Assembly (NCBI GenBank): GCA_003255065.1
Contig: QAOA01001003.1
Coordinates: forward strand, 321,756-385,755
Source of the DNA: Cercis canadensis
Taxonomy: Eukaryota; Streptophyta; Magnoliopsida; Fabales; Fabaceae
Reading direction: 5' to 3'
Length of the DNA: 64,000 nucleotides
Positions 11,465 through 22,840 of this stretch are shown here, piece after piece; positions within the stretch are counted from its first letter, which is position 1; each line of letters opens with the position of its first letter. The translations under genes were made by a program, and so were the position numbers. Below the pieces are notes generated by a model that made no database searches, was not told the origin of the DNA, and saw only the letters and a list, made by a program, of their open reading frames with translations.

Positions 11465-11820
11465 ACTAATTATGTTTTATGTGCTTATGTTAGGTTTCTT
11501 AATGATAAATTGTTGGGGAATATAACGATGGATGTAATGTTCCTCTTATTAGCTTAATACAAAAAGAATCAAGTAAGAAGATACATGTAACTGTCAAAAA
11601 GCCTTGGCTCAACTAATATTTTCATTGGGCCAAAGGTCTGACCTACGCTCGAGGTTGAGGGATCAAATTCTCCCAATACCCTTCCTTAAATAACACTAAC
11701 CCTATGTATGGATTGAGAGAGAAGTAGAAATGAAAAAAATAGAGATGAAGGTTGTAGGAGAGAGAATAGGAGGGAGAGAAAATTTGCACAAAAAGTGCAT
11801 TTAGGGCTAGAAAAAGTTAT
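11465..11820. repeat. Copy B of the ~355-bp repeat
   Basis: It aligns with copy A (9499-9678 plus 11098-11275) from GACTAATTATG to GGGCTAGAAAAAG. It is uninterrupted and so gives the empty site for the solo LTR. Confidence 0.8.
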
Positions 11821-11959
11821 CTCTCACTTCATGGAGGAAAACATGGAACGAAGGAACTCTAAAAGGTGATTGGACGATTTTGCCCATATTAATGACACTA
11901 GTTTCAATTTTGGGAAGTTCTAAGCTACCAAAGTTAGCTTAAAGGGTAAAACTAGAAAA

Positions 11960-12225
11960 ACCTCTGTTGGGAGTTTAGGACAGAATAAACTTTTGATTGT
12001 GGTACCATATTGAAAATTTAGAAAAATCGAGTCACCAAGCATGTGCCAATGTGCCCGAAAAACATATTAAAATATTAGTAATTTTCTTTCATCCTGTTAA
12101 ACTCAAAATTTGTCAACAATTTAGGGATGTAACTCATACTAGGTGACTCAGTTTTTTGAGATATTCATGATAGTACCACAATCAAAAGTTTGTTATGAAC
12201 TTTCAGTAAGAAGATTTTTATAAGG
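11960..12225. mobile_element. Small inverted-repeat element (MITE-like)
   Basis: A perfect 19-base inverted pair, AAACTTTTGATTGTGGTAC at 11987-12005 and its complement at 12173-12191, lies in longer, imperfect arms. The outer ends and TSD are not clear. Its inner sequence resembles the region at about 55720-55960, so it may belong to a repeated family. Confidence 0.5.
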
Positions 12226-12235
12226 CACTACAAGA

Positions 12236-12540
12236 AAATTCCTGGATTCCAACAGAATTTTTCTATTAGAATTTTGCCAAATTCTATTGGAATTTTGAAT
12301 TCCAACATAATTTAAGTTGTTGGAGAAACGGCCGTTAGAATTACAAAATTCCAATGGAAATTCCTACATAACAGTAATTCCAATAGAATTTTATTGTTAG
12401 ATGGAATTTTTAAAACATTATTATTTTAATTTTTAAAAAATTATTTTTTTAATTTTTAAAAAAAAATTAATTTTTTTTTTTGAAATTCCAATGGAATGGA
12501 ATTTCTGTTGGAAGTTCCTAAGTTTTTATTTTAATTTTAA
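12236..12540. repeat. CACTA left terminus and subterminal repeats
   Basis: The TIR CACTACAAGAAAA is followed by repeated motifs such as ATTCCAACAGAATTT, ATTCTATTGGAATTTT and AATTCCAATGGAA. In this family such repeats are the binding sites for the element's own protein. The same motifs occur at 36700-36800. Confidence 0.8.
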
Positions 12541-12919
12541 AGATAAATTCTTAAATAATATTTTTAAAAATTAAAATATACAATTCAAAAATATTTTTTT
12601 CATTAAATAATTTTTATAATACAAATATTCATTTCATTAAATAATTCCTATAAGTTAGTAATGTATTGAGTACAAAGTTTAAATCTCAAATAATTACACA
12701 AAATTTATCTTCTACATAGTTAGTCTTCAATATATTCTACTAAACTAGATGTGCAATATATCTTTAAATATATAAATGCTTTGTAGCTCATTCTTCTCCA
12801 ACCTAATAAAAACATTTAGAAAAAAATATTAGAAAGAATTCAAGAGCATATAGTTGAAAAAAGAAGCAATCTTTTCATGTCCAAAAAATGCATAAATTGA
12901 GCAATAGCATAAGTAATTT
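12541..12919. other. AT-rich CACTA interior, no gene seen
   Basis: Very AT-rich sequence between the subterminal repeats and the 152-bp tandem array. No coding frame is recognisable. Confidence 0.5.
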
Positions 12920-13320
12920 CATATTCCATCAAAAAAATACCTAAGAAACATAAAGCAACTTCAAATCACTCATACATCAAAAGTCCTAATGAAATTCAAC
13001 TAAAAAATAATGTACGCTATCCATTTTTTATTTTAAATTTGGACATAATTACCCTAATAGTACAAAAAGTCCATATTCCATAAAAAAAGTACCACAAAAT
13101 CATAAACAACTTCAAACCATCTATACATCAAAAGCCCTAAAGAAATTCAACTAAAAAAAATATACATTATCCATTTTTATATTTTTAAATTTGGACATAA
13201 TTAGTCTAATAATAAAAAATTCTCATATTCCATTCCAAAAATACCAAAAAATCATAAAACAACTTCAAACCACCCATACATCAAAACCCCTAAACAAATT
13301 TAACAAAATAAAATCCACAC
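12920..13320. repeat. Tandem repeat, period 152 bp, about 2.6 copies
   Basis: Units begin CATATTCCAT at 12920, 13072 and 13224. They share motifs such as CAACTTCAAAYCA, TACATCAAAA and TTTGGACATAATTA. The third unit stops near 13320. Copies differ at many sites, so the array is old. Confidence 0.85.
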
Positions 13321-14217
13321 ATTGTTAATTTGGTCATCCCATTTTTGGACTCAATTTAAAACCTAAATTAAACAAGTAATCATGCATCCAATTTTTAATT
13401 TTTGGTAACCGTTCGTTGAATAGGTATTGTGGGGTGCCTAACACAATACCCTCTTACACTCTCAAACCCTCTCTAGTTTGTAGACTAAAATATTTTTAGA
13501 AATCAAAGAGGGTCTTTCAATTGTTCTCTCAGTTTTCCTAACACAATTGGTAGAAAGTCTAGTTTTCTTTAAAATCTCAAATATTTTTCTTTGTCTGCCA
13601 TCCATGTCACGGCTACCCGTTCGGTACATGATGACATGAGGTAATGTACAAGGTTGAATTTGAGTTTGACAAAAAAAAAAAATTAAACAAAATTATAACT
13701 TGAATTTAAATGGTGTTGTTGTCAAATACTAGGTTGTGGTCACAAAGTCATATTGGCTGAAGAAATCAAGTATAATGCGTAATTTAAGAACTTGAAATTT
13801 TAAAAATAAAAAATAGCTTTCCGTATACAAAAATGGTTACATAAAATTGGTTTTGCAACCCTAATCTCTATTATCCCTCTTAAATTAAAAAATCATTTTT
13901 TTATGAAATTACACTTTTGCCAAAAGGATGTTATAATTGTAGATGAATGAGACACTTAATCTTTTAGCTGAGTTAAAGAATTCTTTATAGGATGCAAAGC
14001 CAAATTAATATGATTAAAACATTTGACATCTACATAATTAAATTTAAAAGCTAAGGGTCTATAATCGCTATGGTGATATAAAATATTTCTTATTTTATTA
14101 ATCATTGAACTTTTATCTTTTCAAGCAGACACAAAAAAGAAATATACATTCAGAGTTTTTCAATGCTGATAATTTGTGCAATCTTCTCTAACAAATGACA
14201 TCACACTTTTGTCAATA
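13321..14217. other. Non-coding stretch inside the CACTA region
   Basis: AT-rich sequence without a convincing reading frame. Around 13405-13450 a run (GGTATTGTGGGGTGCC) resembles sequence seen in plant gypsy retroelements, but it is too short to classify. Confidence 0.4.
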
Positions 14218-15082
14218 CCATATATAAATATAATATTCTATTGATGGGTTGCTCCAATGACAGTAATATATTTATTTGACATCATTTCCAAACAAAAGTA
14301 ACCTTGCTGCCTATAGATGGAGAATATGTTTTTCGATTGAATTTCAATATCAGCCCCTTCAAAATGAAATGTCATTCCCAGAAAGTTGTTGAAATTATTA
14401 AGCATCTTGTAACAAAAGCAATCACTTTGGCCAGTAAGTCTTTGTAGATGAAGGCTATCAAAGTGTTGCATAAGAAACATCACCATATGCTCCTAGGTGT
14501 TTTTAATGATTCGACCCAATGGTGCACCAATGTCCATAATGCAACCCCAACTACCATTAGATTTTAATGTAAAGGTACTTGATTTTAATCCTATACACAA
14601 TGATTCCCGATACTAATATCAATCAAATTTAATGAAAAATTACCAATACCTCGAAATTTTTTGAACAAAGTTGTTTGTACTTGGTTTGTAAGAATGTCAT
14701 CATCAAATGTCAAGTAGCTATGAACATTTGTTGATGAATCATATCTAGTTAGGCAGTATGAGATTCGATGCACTTGTAATTGGGATGGCAGTGAAACTGA
14801 GCGGAGATTCATTCCTAACATGCTAGAGATTCCTCCCTTACAAATGAAGTTTTTGTTTTCAGTTCCACAACCAAATACAATATCTCCTACAGATTCAAAG
14901 TCTCTAGTGCGAGATTGAAAGTTGAAGGTTTCCATGCCAACAATCCCCGTTGTAGATGAACCACCAACATATGAACTAGAGTAATTGCATCTACCTTCCG
15001 AGCACTTGAAGCCCCTTGAACTTGAAAGAGGGTGATCGCTAGAAAGGTTTTTGTAGGAGATTGAATGTTGAGGTGTTTCCAT
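14218..15082 (-). pseudogene. Fragment of a nepenthesin-type aspartic protease gene
   Basis: Read on the minus strand from 15082, the sequence follows a plant A1-family protease: a CNYSSSYVGGSSTTGIVG stretch (family pattern C-YSxxYGDGSxTxG), ETFNF, DIVFGCG, GISSMLGMN, then ISYCL. After a frame change near 14580 it continues through GCIMDIGAPLGRI, which should hold the second catalytic D-S/T-G but reads D-I-G. It ends in MTFHFEGADIEI, YFCLEM and ITVIGATHQ. The N-terminal part with the first active-site Asp is absent. The family consists of secreted or vacuolar endopeptidases. This partial, frame-broken copy inside a CACTA region, joined directly to a gypsy gag piece, looks like captured host DNA. 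Confidence 0.82.
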
Positions 15083-15600
15083 TCATGCTATAATAGCAGG
15101 ATTGCAAACCAATGAATTCATTGCCTCTCTAGCCAAAAAGCCACCCCTTAATTTGGACGACTTATTAACCATGATGGATAAGTACATCCGGATGGAAGAG
15201 ATAATTGCCCCTAAAAATAAAATTGAAACCCCCATACCAAGATTCACAAAAAGACTAAGGAGGGCAGTATGGGAGGAAAGAAGAAATGAGAAGAGAAGGA
15301 GAACAACGAGGCTTGCCACCGGTAAAATATCGTAACTATACTCATCTTAACCAAAGCAGGGGAAGAATATTGGGCGAGATCTATCAAACTGACCTCCTCA
15401 GCCTACCCAAGCCTCGACCAAACTTTTAAAACCCAACCTCGATCAACAACAAGTATTCTAAGTACCACAGAGAATATGGCCACCTAACCAATGACTGTGT
15501 TAACTTGAAAGATGAAATTGAATGATTAATAAGGAGAAGGAAACTAGGAAGATTCTTGATAGCAGGGGGGCCTAAGAAACAGTGCTTGTAGTAGTGCTCC
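15083..15600 (+). pseudogene. Gypsy retrotransposon gag fragment
   Basis: The plus strand reads IIAGLQTNEFIASLAKKPP and MMDKYIRMEEI, followed by a basic stretch. After a stop and frame changes it reads KYHREYGHLTNDCVNLKDEIE, a zinc-knuckle-like region. These motifs are typical of the gag C-terminal half in plant Ty3/gypsy elements. The fragment starts exactly where the aspartic protease fragment ends, on the opposite strand. No LTR or pol accompanies it. Confidence 0.78.
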
Positions 15601-16732
15601 TTCACCAAACTAATTTAAGAAGCAGTTTTCTTCTAAATTCAATGACTTTGCCATGGCTCTAGAAACAAGCTCTATTAGCTTCCTCATTTTAATAGTGTAT
15701 TCCTCCAAAACATCCCTGCCACAAGTATCACAAATACTTAAAAACACCAATCCCTATTAAAATACACATAATTAAAGTACCTGAAAATTAATGCTTTGTA
15801 TAAGTTGGTTTAACATTAATGCTTTGTGAGCTGAATGGAGAAGGGATTTTATGTGATTCAATTCATTCTACTATTTTTGCTATAAACAGAGTATAGTTTT
15901 TTTTTTTATTATTAATTCTGCTATTTTTGCTGAAAATTTCCAATGAATGAGTTCCTATTTTGTATATCATGAGCAATGCATGAAAAATTCCAAGGTATGA
16001 ATGGATTGCCGCATAAAGTGTGGTTTAAGTTAACAACCAAAATTACTTTCTGAACCCGTAGGACCTTGCATTTGTTTATTATCATGCATCAACTAGTTGT
16101 TATGTGTGAATTGTGTGAACTAGGAAGTTTCTTTTGGTGAGTAGGAAGGATGATTGTTTCCTTACTTGGGATAGAGGTTTTAGAATTCATGAGTTGCAAC
16201 TTTGTAGATTTCCCCAGGAAAAGAAATTGTTCTAGAAAGCAATGCTTGGTGCCAAGTTTGAATGTTGTCATTATTCATGACAAACTATCATTGATAGTTA
16301 ACTAGTCAGCTTTTAAAATTTGCTTAGTAGTATACTAGAACAGTACCAAATGAGGGCTAGCCTGCAATATGATAAAAGCAAGCTACAAAAATTATAAGGA
16401 AAGAAAAATTCATGCAAAATATCTCAAATATTCTTGAAAAAACATGCAAAGTCTAAATCCATGCAAGTAATTACAAGTCAGATTTAAGATCCAAAAATGA
16501 CTTTTTAACCCATTAAAAACTAAACTAACAACAAAGTAGCAGGCTTTTATAATAATCACTTTCTACTTCAATGAAATGTTCTGACCAGTATGAAGAGAGA
16601 ACAACGAGAATGCCAAAGCGTCTAGTTTCACATTCATCAGCAATCAACACCAAACTTCCCTTTTATCCTGAACAAAATGCATATGTGGAGATGATACTTA
16701 ATGTGAACTATATCTCTATGAAATACAAATAT
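15601..16732. other. Unassigned stretch in the CACTA region
   Basis: AT-rich DNA with several open frames of 60-63 codons, none of which I recognise. It may hold further captured or decayed sequence. Confidence 0.4.
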
Positions 16733-17211
16733 ACTTCAAGTTCAAGGTGGTGTTTTTATTGAACAAAATGCAGTGTATGTAGAACCACACACAAAAAAGC
16801 ACTTAATTCTAGTAGCAAATTTTTTGTACAATAACAAGATAAATTACCCAAAGGAACAAAAATTAACTATTACTTTGTCCTTATTTTTGCAGTTAACTAG
16901 GTAAGGGGGTCATTCAATGGATGAGTTGTATAAAGATAGAAATTATTATTATAGTGTCTTAAATTATTACTNACTTCAAGTTCAAGGTGGTGTTTTTACT
17001 GAACAAAATGCAGTGTATGTAGAACCACACACAAAAAAGCACTTAATTCTAGTAGCAAAATTTTTGTACAATAACAAGATAAATTACCCAAAGGAACAAA
17101 AATTAACTATTACTTTGTCCTTATTTTTGCAGTTAACTAGGTAAGGGGGTCATTCAATGGATGAGTTGTATAAAGATAGAAATTATTATTATAGTGTCTT
17201 AAATTATTACT
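16733..17211. repeat. 239-bp direct duplication across a single N (probable assembly artefact)
   Basis: 16733-16971 and 16973-17211 are both 239 bp and nearly identical; I see two or three differences. One N at 16972 separates them. The apparent 75-codon frame at 16917-17144 spans the N and should not be treated as a gene. Confidence 0.9.
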
Positions 17212-17217
17212 ATTATT

Positions 17218-17650
17218 GTATAAAGCTTTCTAAAATGGGATTTGATGAACTCTGACATAGAAGCTACACTAGCAGCATCAGCAACATCAAGCTGGTGAAA
17301 AACCACAAGTTTAGAGAGACTTGAGTCTTTAAAGCTTTTCCACATCTTCAAGACCTCTCTTTTCATCTCTAGCAGTTGACACCACTTTGATCCCAGATGA
17401 AGCTAACTACCTAGCAGTCTCCAACCCAATTCCTCTATTTGCTCCTATCATCACTACGTACCTAGTAAAGTGAATGCTGCAATACCCACAATTCCAACCC
17501 CCAGAAAAAGAATTGAAAAAAATAAATTAAATAAATAAACTCTATTGTTGCATGCATGGTGCAATTTGAGAAGCAAAGATAGCAAACCATGTAATAAATG
17601 ACTTGGTGTTACCTGTAGCTTCTCTCATTGAATGATGAAACAATAACAAA
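17218..17650 (-). pseudogene. 5' fragment of a short-chain dehydrogenase gene, intron retained
   Basis: On the minus strand a short first exon (ATGAGAGAAGCTACAG, ending near 17620) is followed by a GT..AG intron of about 145 bp. A second exon begins at about 17460 with YVVMIGANRGIGLETAR, the Rossmann TGxxxGIG nucleotide-binding motif with Thr changed. It continues with GIKVVSTARDEKRG and, after a frameshift, LVVFHQLDVADAASVAS and MSEFIKSHF. This pattern matches the N-terminal third of plant (+)-neomenthol dehydrogenase or salutaridine reductase-like NADPH reductases. Two stops and the frameshift kill it. The retained intron means genomic DNA, not an mRNA copy, was captured. The catalytic YxxxK part is absent. 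Confidence 0.82.
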
Positions 17651-18115
17651 ATCAAAGGATTTAGCTCTCTATGATGCTATTTTTTCCCCTTTCTTCCTCT
17701 TTTTTTGTTTTTGTTTTTGTTTGTATGTTTTCTTGTTTTTTAATATATATTATTTGCTATTCTCCTTTGATATGAAAGTGATTTACATGATTCCTTTCTA
17801 ACATATGTTTTTTGACTATGTTACTTGCACATAAATGGAACAGGAAGTGACAGACAATTACTTGGAAGTAGCTGCCTTTGTAAGTATGCATGTTTTCCAA
17901 GTTCTATATATAACACCTTTTGTATCTATAGTATTCTTGTAGCTCTCTAGGCAAGAGGTTTAATGAACTCACTGCTTAAATATCTAGATGGGTGAGAGTT
18001 TGATTTATTTGATTGAAATTAGTGTTTGTGGTTTGAACATTGTTTTCTACATTTTTTATATTTAACTGTGCAGATTTTTTTTATATTTAATATGATATTA
18101 TGTAACTAGAAAAAT
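17651..18115. other. Stretch upstream of the Harbinger Myb-like ORF, no gene seen
   Basis: T-rich DNA. The left terminus of the PIF/Harbinger element should lie near here, but I could not find a TIR matching the presumed right end at 32555. A TTTAACTGTGCAG tract near 18060 could be a 3' splice site for an upstream non-coding exon. Confidence 0.4.
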
Positions 18116-19081
18116 ATGGGAGGAAAAAGTGAAAAGGGAGATACTATGGAATGGCGAGCCCAAAATACGAAAGCTTTCATTCAACTAATATATGATCGAG
18201 TGAAGAAAAATGAATTGTAATCATCAACATTTAAGTTGAAGATTTGGAAAGAAATAAATGATGAATTGGCAGAAATTATTGTAGAAAATTATGGTGTTGA
18301 GAGATTGAAATGGAAGTTTAATCATCTTCGCATTCAACATCATGAGTTTTCAACTTTGTTGGGCCGCACAAGAGTTACATAGAATATAGAATCAAACCAT
18401 GTAAATGCTAACAGAGAAGTTTGGCAATACCTTATTCCGGTACGTGCAAAATTTATTGATTAATATCATTATATTTGTAATTACATTTTACTAAAATTTA
18501 TTCATTTTTTTTTTTACAGAAATGAAGATTCTATCAGCAATTTAGGAAGCATGGTTTTGAGTACAACTATGAAATTTTAGGTGAAATATTCAATGCTAGC
18601 ACAACAACTGGTGCGTTAAGTCATGCCTCCACTCAAGAGCCACCAACATCAGATGAGGAGCGAGAGTTAGAAGATGATTTTCTTTCAAAAGGTATGCATA
18701 TTTTTTATGTTGAGGATGAAGGTCCCAAAAAAAGGTGGTAAAAAAAAAAGGCAATTAGTTCATCAAGTGAGCATCGACGTAAAGAGCCAAAGATATCAAA
18801 AGTTAGAAAAACTAGAAGGATGTTTGAACCAATGGGCTGAAACAATGAGTGCAAGGATAGAGGCAAGTAAGACCAAGGCAAAATGGTATAAAGCACAAGC
18901 AAATCCCTTAGATGATCCATATTCCATTGATGAATGCATGGAGTTATTAGACTCTATGGATGATGTTTCAGGTTCTTTGTACAATAAGTCAACAAAAATA
19001 TTTAAGGATCCAAATTGGAGACATATGTTCATTAAGATGACGGCTTTTAGACGAAAGGGTTGGCTAGAATCCTTTGAGTAG
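18116..19081 (+). pseudogene. Harbinger ORF1: Myb/SANT-like protein, broken
   Basis: From the ATG at 18116 exon 1 encodes MEWRAQNTKAFIQLIYDRV and LKWKFNHLRIQHHEFSTLLG, the pattern of the plant Myb/SANT-like DNA-binding domain (Myb_DNA-bind_3). It has in-frame stops near 18218 and 18379. A GT..AG intron (18440-18529) follows. Exon 2 carries FRKHGFEYNYEILGEIF, an acidic stretch, a Lys-rich patch with a frameshift near 18735, and a helical C-terminus ending FRRKGWLESFE. In PIF/Harbinger elements this protein works with the transposase to bind element ends and bring the complex to the nucleus. Confidence 0.82.
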
Positions 19082-19190
19082 GATGCACTGATTGATTGTA
19101 TAACCCATTAATATTATTGTTATTTAATGTCATTTTGGCTTTTAAGATTTTATCTAGTACTTATAAATTGTATAACCTTACTATGCTTAT

Positions 19191-20452
19191 TGATGAGAAA
19201 ATATTTTTATATTATTGGTTTCCCTTATATTTAGTCTTTAGTGTATTTCTGCTGATTTTCAAAGCTTATAGATGCATTTTTTAGATTTAAACTTATTGGT
19301 GCTTATAGGATATTAATTGCATAATTGTTTATTTCTTGCACTGTTTACGTTTTTCACTATATCTTGAGCTACAGTTGTCTGATTGATGTGATTTCAATTT
19401 TTTAGGAAAGCTAACAGAAAATTCTACATTTCATATGTAGAGCTCAGAAGCTAATTCTCGCATCTGGAAAACTGAATTTCGCATGGAAGCAGTCCAGAAT
19501 TGCTGCATCCGCCCAACATTCGCTCAACATTGACTTATTTCATTTATTGGGCTTGCTTATTGGACCAGCACTTGCTTATTGGGCCAACACACATAGCATT
19601 GGGCTTAGTCATGTTTTTACCATAAGGGTTTAGGAAATTATGATTATTTTATAATTAGGAAATTATTAGGAAACATTAGAGGAGGTAACTAGTATTTATT
19701 TTTCAGTTGTTGAGAAAAACATGATCTTCTGCTTCCTGTTGTTGTAATTCATTTTTAGACCCTTTTTGCTGTGTTTAACCCTTTCATGGAGGACTAAGTT
19801 CTTTTGTAATTAATTCAAGAGAAGCCAAACATATTAATCCAAAGTTCTTATGCTTCACAATCCGGGTTTGATTTAATGCAATTTGATTATCTTCTTCTTA
19901 TCTTCATGTGATTGAATGGTCTTTTAATTGCATGTTTTATATGAATTTAGTCAGTTGATTGGACTCATCACAGTAATCAAATTGCTAATCATATCTTAAC
20001 AGTCTTTGATATATGGTTAACTTGGAAAATTCGGTTCTTAAATTAATCTGGACTTAGTGATAGAGAGCGGTTGCCTAGATTCTTAATTCTGAGATTAATT
20101 GAATTTTGAATGGTATTCAGTAGAAATTCTGAGTGTTATTGTTAGGGATTCCAAGTAACATTCAACCAAGGGTTAAATCAGATTTAGATTATCTTTAGTG
20201 AACAAGGATGAATTAATTAGGTTTGGTTGCCTGCTTAAGTTGATTACATTCTCTTACCTTGATCAATTTATGTTTTACTACATTCTGATTTCCTTGCCTA
20301 TTGCATTCAACACAAACCTCATATTCTATTCACGTTTAAGTCTTAATAGATTAATTGTTTTGGTGAATCATTGGGAGACAACACTGGTTGCATCCTATAC
20401 TACAAATCTGTTGCAATTAGTATTGTAATTTTGCACGGTTCGCCATCCGTCA
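19191..20452 (+). repeat. Athila 5' LTR (1262 bp)
   Basis: It is bounded by the CTTAT target duplication on the left and the primer binding site on the right. It aligns throughout with 28726-29971, with scattered substitutions and short indels. Confidence 0.95.
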
Positions 20453-20458
20453 AAATTT

Positions 20459-20476
20459 TGGCGCCGTTACCGAGGA
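20459..20476 (+). promoter_or_regulatory. Athila primer binding site
   Basis: TGGCGCCGTTACCGAGGA lies six bases past the 5' LTR. It is close to the Asp-tRNA complement used by Athila elements, with two apparent changes. Confidence 0.85.
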
Positions 20477-21266
20477 ATTCATCAAACATATTAATTTTCT
20501 TAGGACTTCTTGATTTTAGTTTTCTTATTATTATTGTTCTTGTTCTTACCATTGTTCTTCCTTGTTTTCCTCTTGTTCTACCTTCTTTCCTATTTTGTTT
20601 TCCTTCTCGGTTTAGGCTTTCTTTTCCTATTTTACGTTTTATGTTTTCTATACAGTTTTCAATTTTCACTAACTCGGATTGAGCTGCAAATTGGTGGACA
20701 AAGGAATTGCACTATGAGGAGCATTGTGAGCTAAAATTTGTGCTATTGTTGTTCTTGCTCTGTTTCCCTTGCTATTTTAGTTTCCTTTTTGGCAAAATTT
20801 CTACACTTTGTGAGCACTGTGGTCATTGTTTCCCTTGCTGTTTTAGCTTCCCATTATGTTAATCTTTGTGCCTTTATTCATAGTTTTCCCTAGTTTAAGC
20901 ATGTTTTCCCTAAATTCGATTTGAAAATTCGGTTTAGCCTAAGGTAGAATTCTGTACAGATTTTTGTGCTCCGATTGACTTGAAAATTGGTCAGTTGAAG
21001 GAAAATGGCCTAACAATCAAAACTCATAGCTATGAGGTTTCATTTTTAAGCCAAATGTCATCGCTTAGACTGCTTTTCTAATTTTTTTTAATATTTTTTA
21101 TTTGATTTTTGAGTTCCATTTTCATCTAGCTTTCATCCTATGGTGGTCCCATAATTTTTAAAAATGTTTAGATATCTTAACTAGGGTTATTTTGTTGTGT
21201 TTTTGCTTTTGTTTTTATGATTTTGTGTGTTTCTGTTTTGGTTATTTTATATGTTTCTTTTAGTGC
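20477..21266 (+). other. Athila 5' untranslated leader
   Basis: T-rich, pyrimidine-rich sequence between the primer site and gag. The open frames near 20371-20734 come from low-complexity TTC/TCC runs and resemble no known protein. Confidence 0.7.
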
Positions 21267-22840
21267 ATGACTAGGTCCTCCTATAGTCAATTGTGTGAGA
21301 TTGATTCTAAAGTTGATAGAACTTTCCATACCCTGCAGAAGAAGTCTAGGAGAAGAGCAGTTGATATTCATGTTGTTGATATGGCTGACAATCCTGTTGT
21401 TGATCCTGCTGCTAACCCTACTGTTAATATGGCTAACAATAACATGCATGCTAGGGCTAGGACTCTTAAGGAATTAGTTGCCCCTGATGATAATTACCAG
21501 CCTTTGTATATTCAATATCCTGACTTGAATGCTAATTTTGAGCTAAAATTTGGATTAATACACGTGCTCCCCAAGTTTCATGGACTTGCAGGTGAGGATC
21601 CAAACAAGCACTTGAAGGAGTTTCATATAGTATGTTCTACCATGAAGCCGCAAGGAATCCAAGAGGAGCATATCAAGCTGAGGGTTTTCCCCTTCTCATT
21701 AGATGGAGCAACAAAGGATGGGCTATACTACTTGCAGCCAGCCATCATCACATGTTGGAATGACATGAAGATATGTTTCCTCAAAAAATTCTTTCTTGCC
21801 TCAAGAGCCGCTGCCATCAAGAAAGACATATGTGGCATAAGGCAAAACAATGGAGAGACATTACATGAGTATTGGGAGAGATTCAAGAAACTCTGTGGAA
21901 GCTGCCCTCATCACCAAATCAGTGATCAGTTATTCATCTAGTACTTCTATGAAGGACTTCTTCCTATGGATCGGAGCATGATGGATGCTTCTTCTAGAGG
22001 TGCCTTGGTAGATAAGACTCATGCGGCTGCAAGGGAATTAATAGCCAACATGGCAGCCAATGCACAACAGTTCGACACAAGGATGGTTACCCCAGCTAGA
22101 GGAGTGAACAAGGTACAGATGGTAGACCAATAGAGGGTGGAGAATTATTTGGAAGAACTGACCTCCTTGGTTAGACAGTTAGCAATGGGACACATACTAG
22201 TTTAAGCTCCTACCAAGCTATGTGGCATTTGTTCCCTAGCCAGTCATCTAACGGATCAGTGTCCTACTCTCCAAGATAACAATGAAGTAATGGCTGGCGT
22301 CTTCCCTGGCCAACCTTATCAGCAGCCTAGATATGACCCCTACTCTTCTACATACAACCCTGGCTGGAGAGATCACCTTAACCTGAGGTATGGTGGCAAT
22401 ACTGGCCAGACCTACCAGTAGCAACAAGCCTACCAGCCACAACAGACTAGATATAATGCAGGCTCAAACAACCAGCAGTTCCAACCACCGATGAAGCAAC
22501 ATGTGCAGCAAGTTAACAAGTGAAAACCGAGCTTGGAAGATTTAGTGAAGCAATTGGCAACCAACAACATACAGTTCCGACAGAGGACTGAGACAAGCAT
22601 TCAGAGCTTGGAGACTCAGATATGCCAACTTGCAACCACCATCAATGAGTTGAAGTCTCAAGGTTCTGAAAATTTACCCTCTCAAATAGTCACCAATCTG
22701 AGAGATAATGTGAGTGTCATAACCCTGCGCAGTGGCAAGGAAGTAAGTGTTCCAGAACTTAGCCAGTCCTCCACAGTCACAGATTCCGTCCAAGAAAAAA
22801 ATACTAACCCTGCAGCTCAGAAACCTGTCCCAAAACAGTG
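21267..22840 (+). pseudogene. Athila gag, broken
   Basis: One frame from the ATG at 21267 encodes the Athila gag core: RTLKELVAPDDNYQPL, PKFHGLAGEDPNKHLKEF, STMKPQGI and FPFSLDGATKDGLYYL. Stops fall at 21939 and 22131, with more near 22203 and 22420 and a further one before 22533. A CCHC knuckle (CGICSLASHLTDQC) lies near 22220-22262. A Gln-rich segment and a helical stretch (22533-22700) follow. Gag packages the element RNA; this copy cannot make a full product. Confidence 0.9.

Noticed and set aside
12920-13320. Regular repeats that could suggest a CRISPR-like array
   Set aside because: The units are adjacent and whole-unit similar with no spacers, in plant nuclear DNA; this is an ordinary tandem repeat.
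16917-17144. 75-codon plus-strand frame
   Set aside because: It spans an N inside an apparent assembly duplication and matches nothing.
20371-20734. Hydrophobic plus-strand ORFs of 74-103 codons
   Set aside because: They come from T/C-rich low-complexity leader sequence of the Athila element, not from a membrane protein gene.
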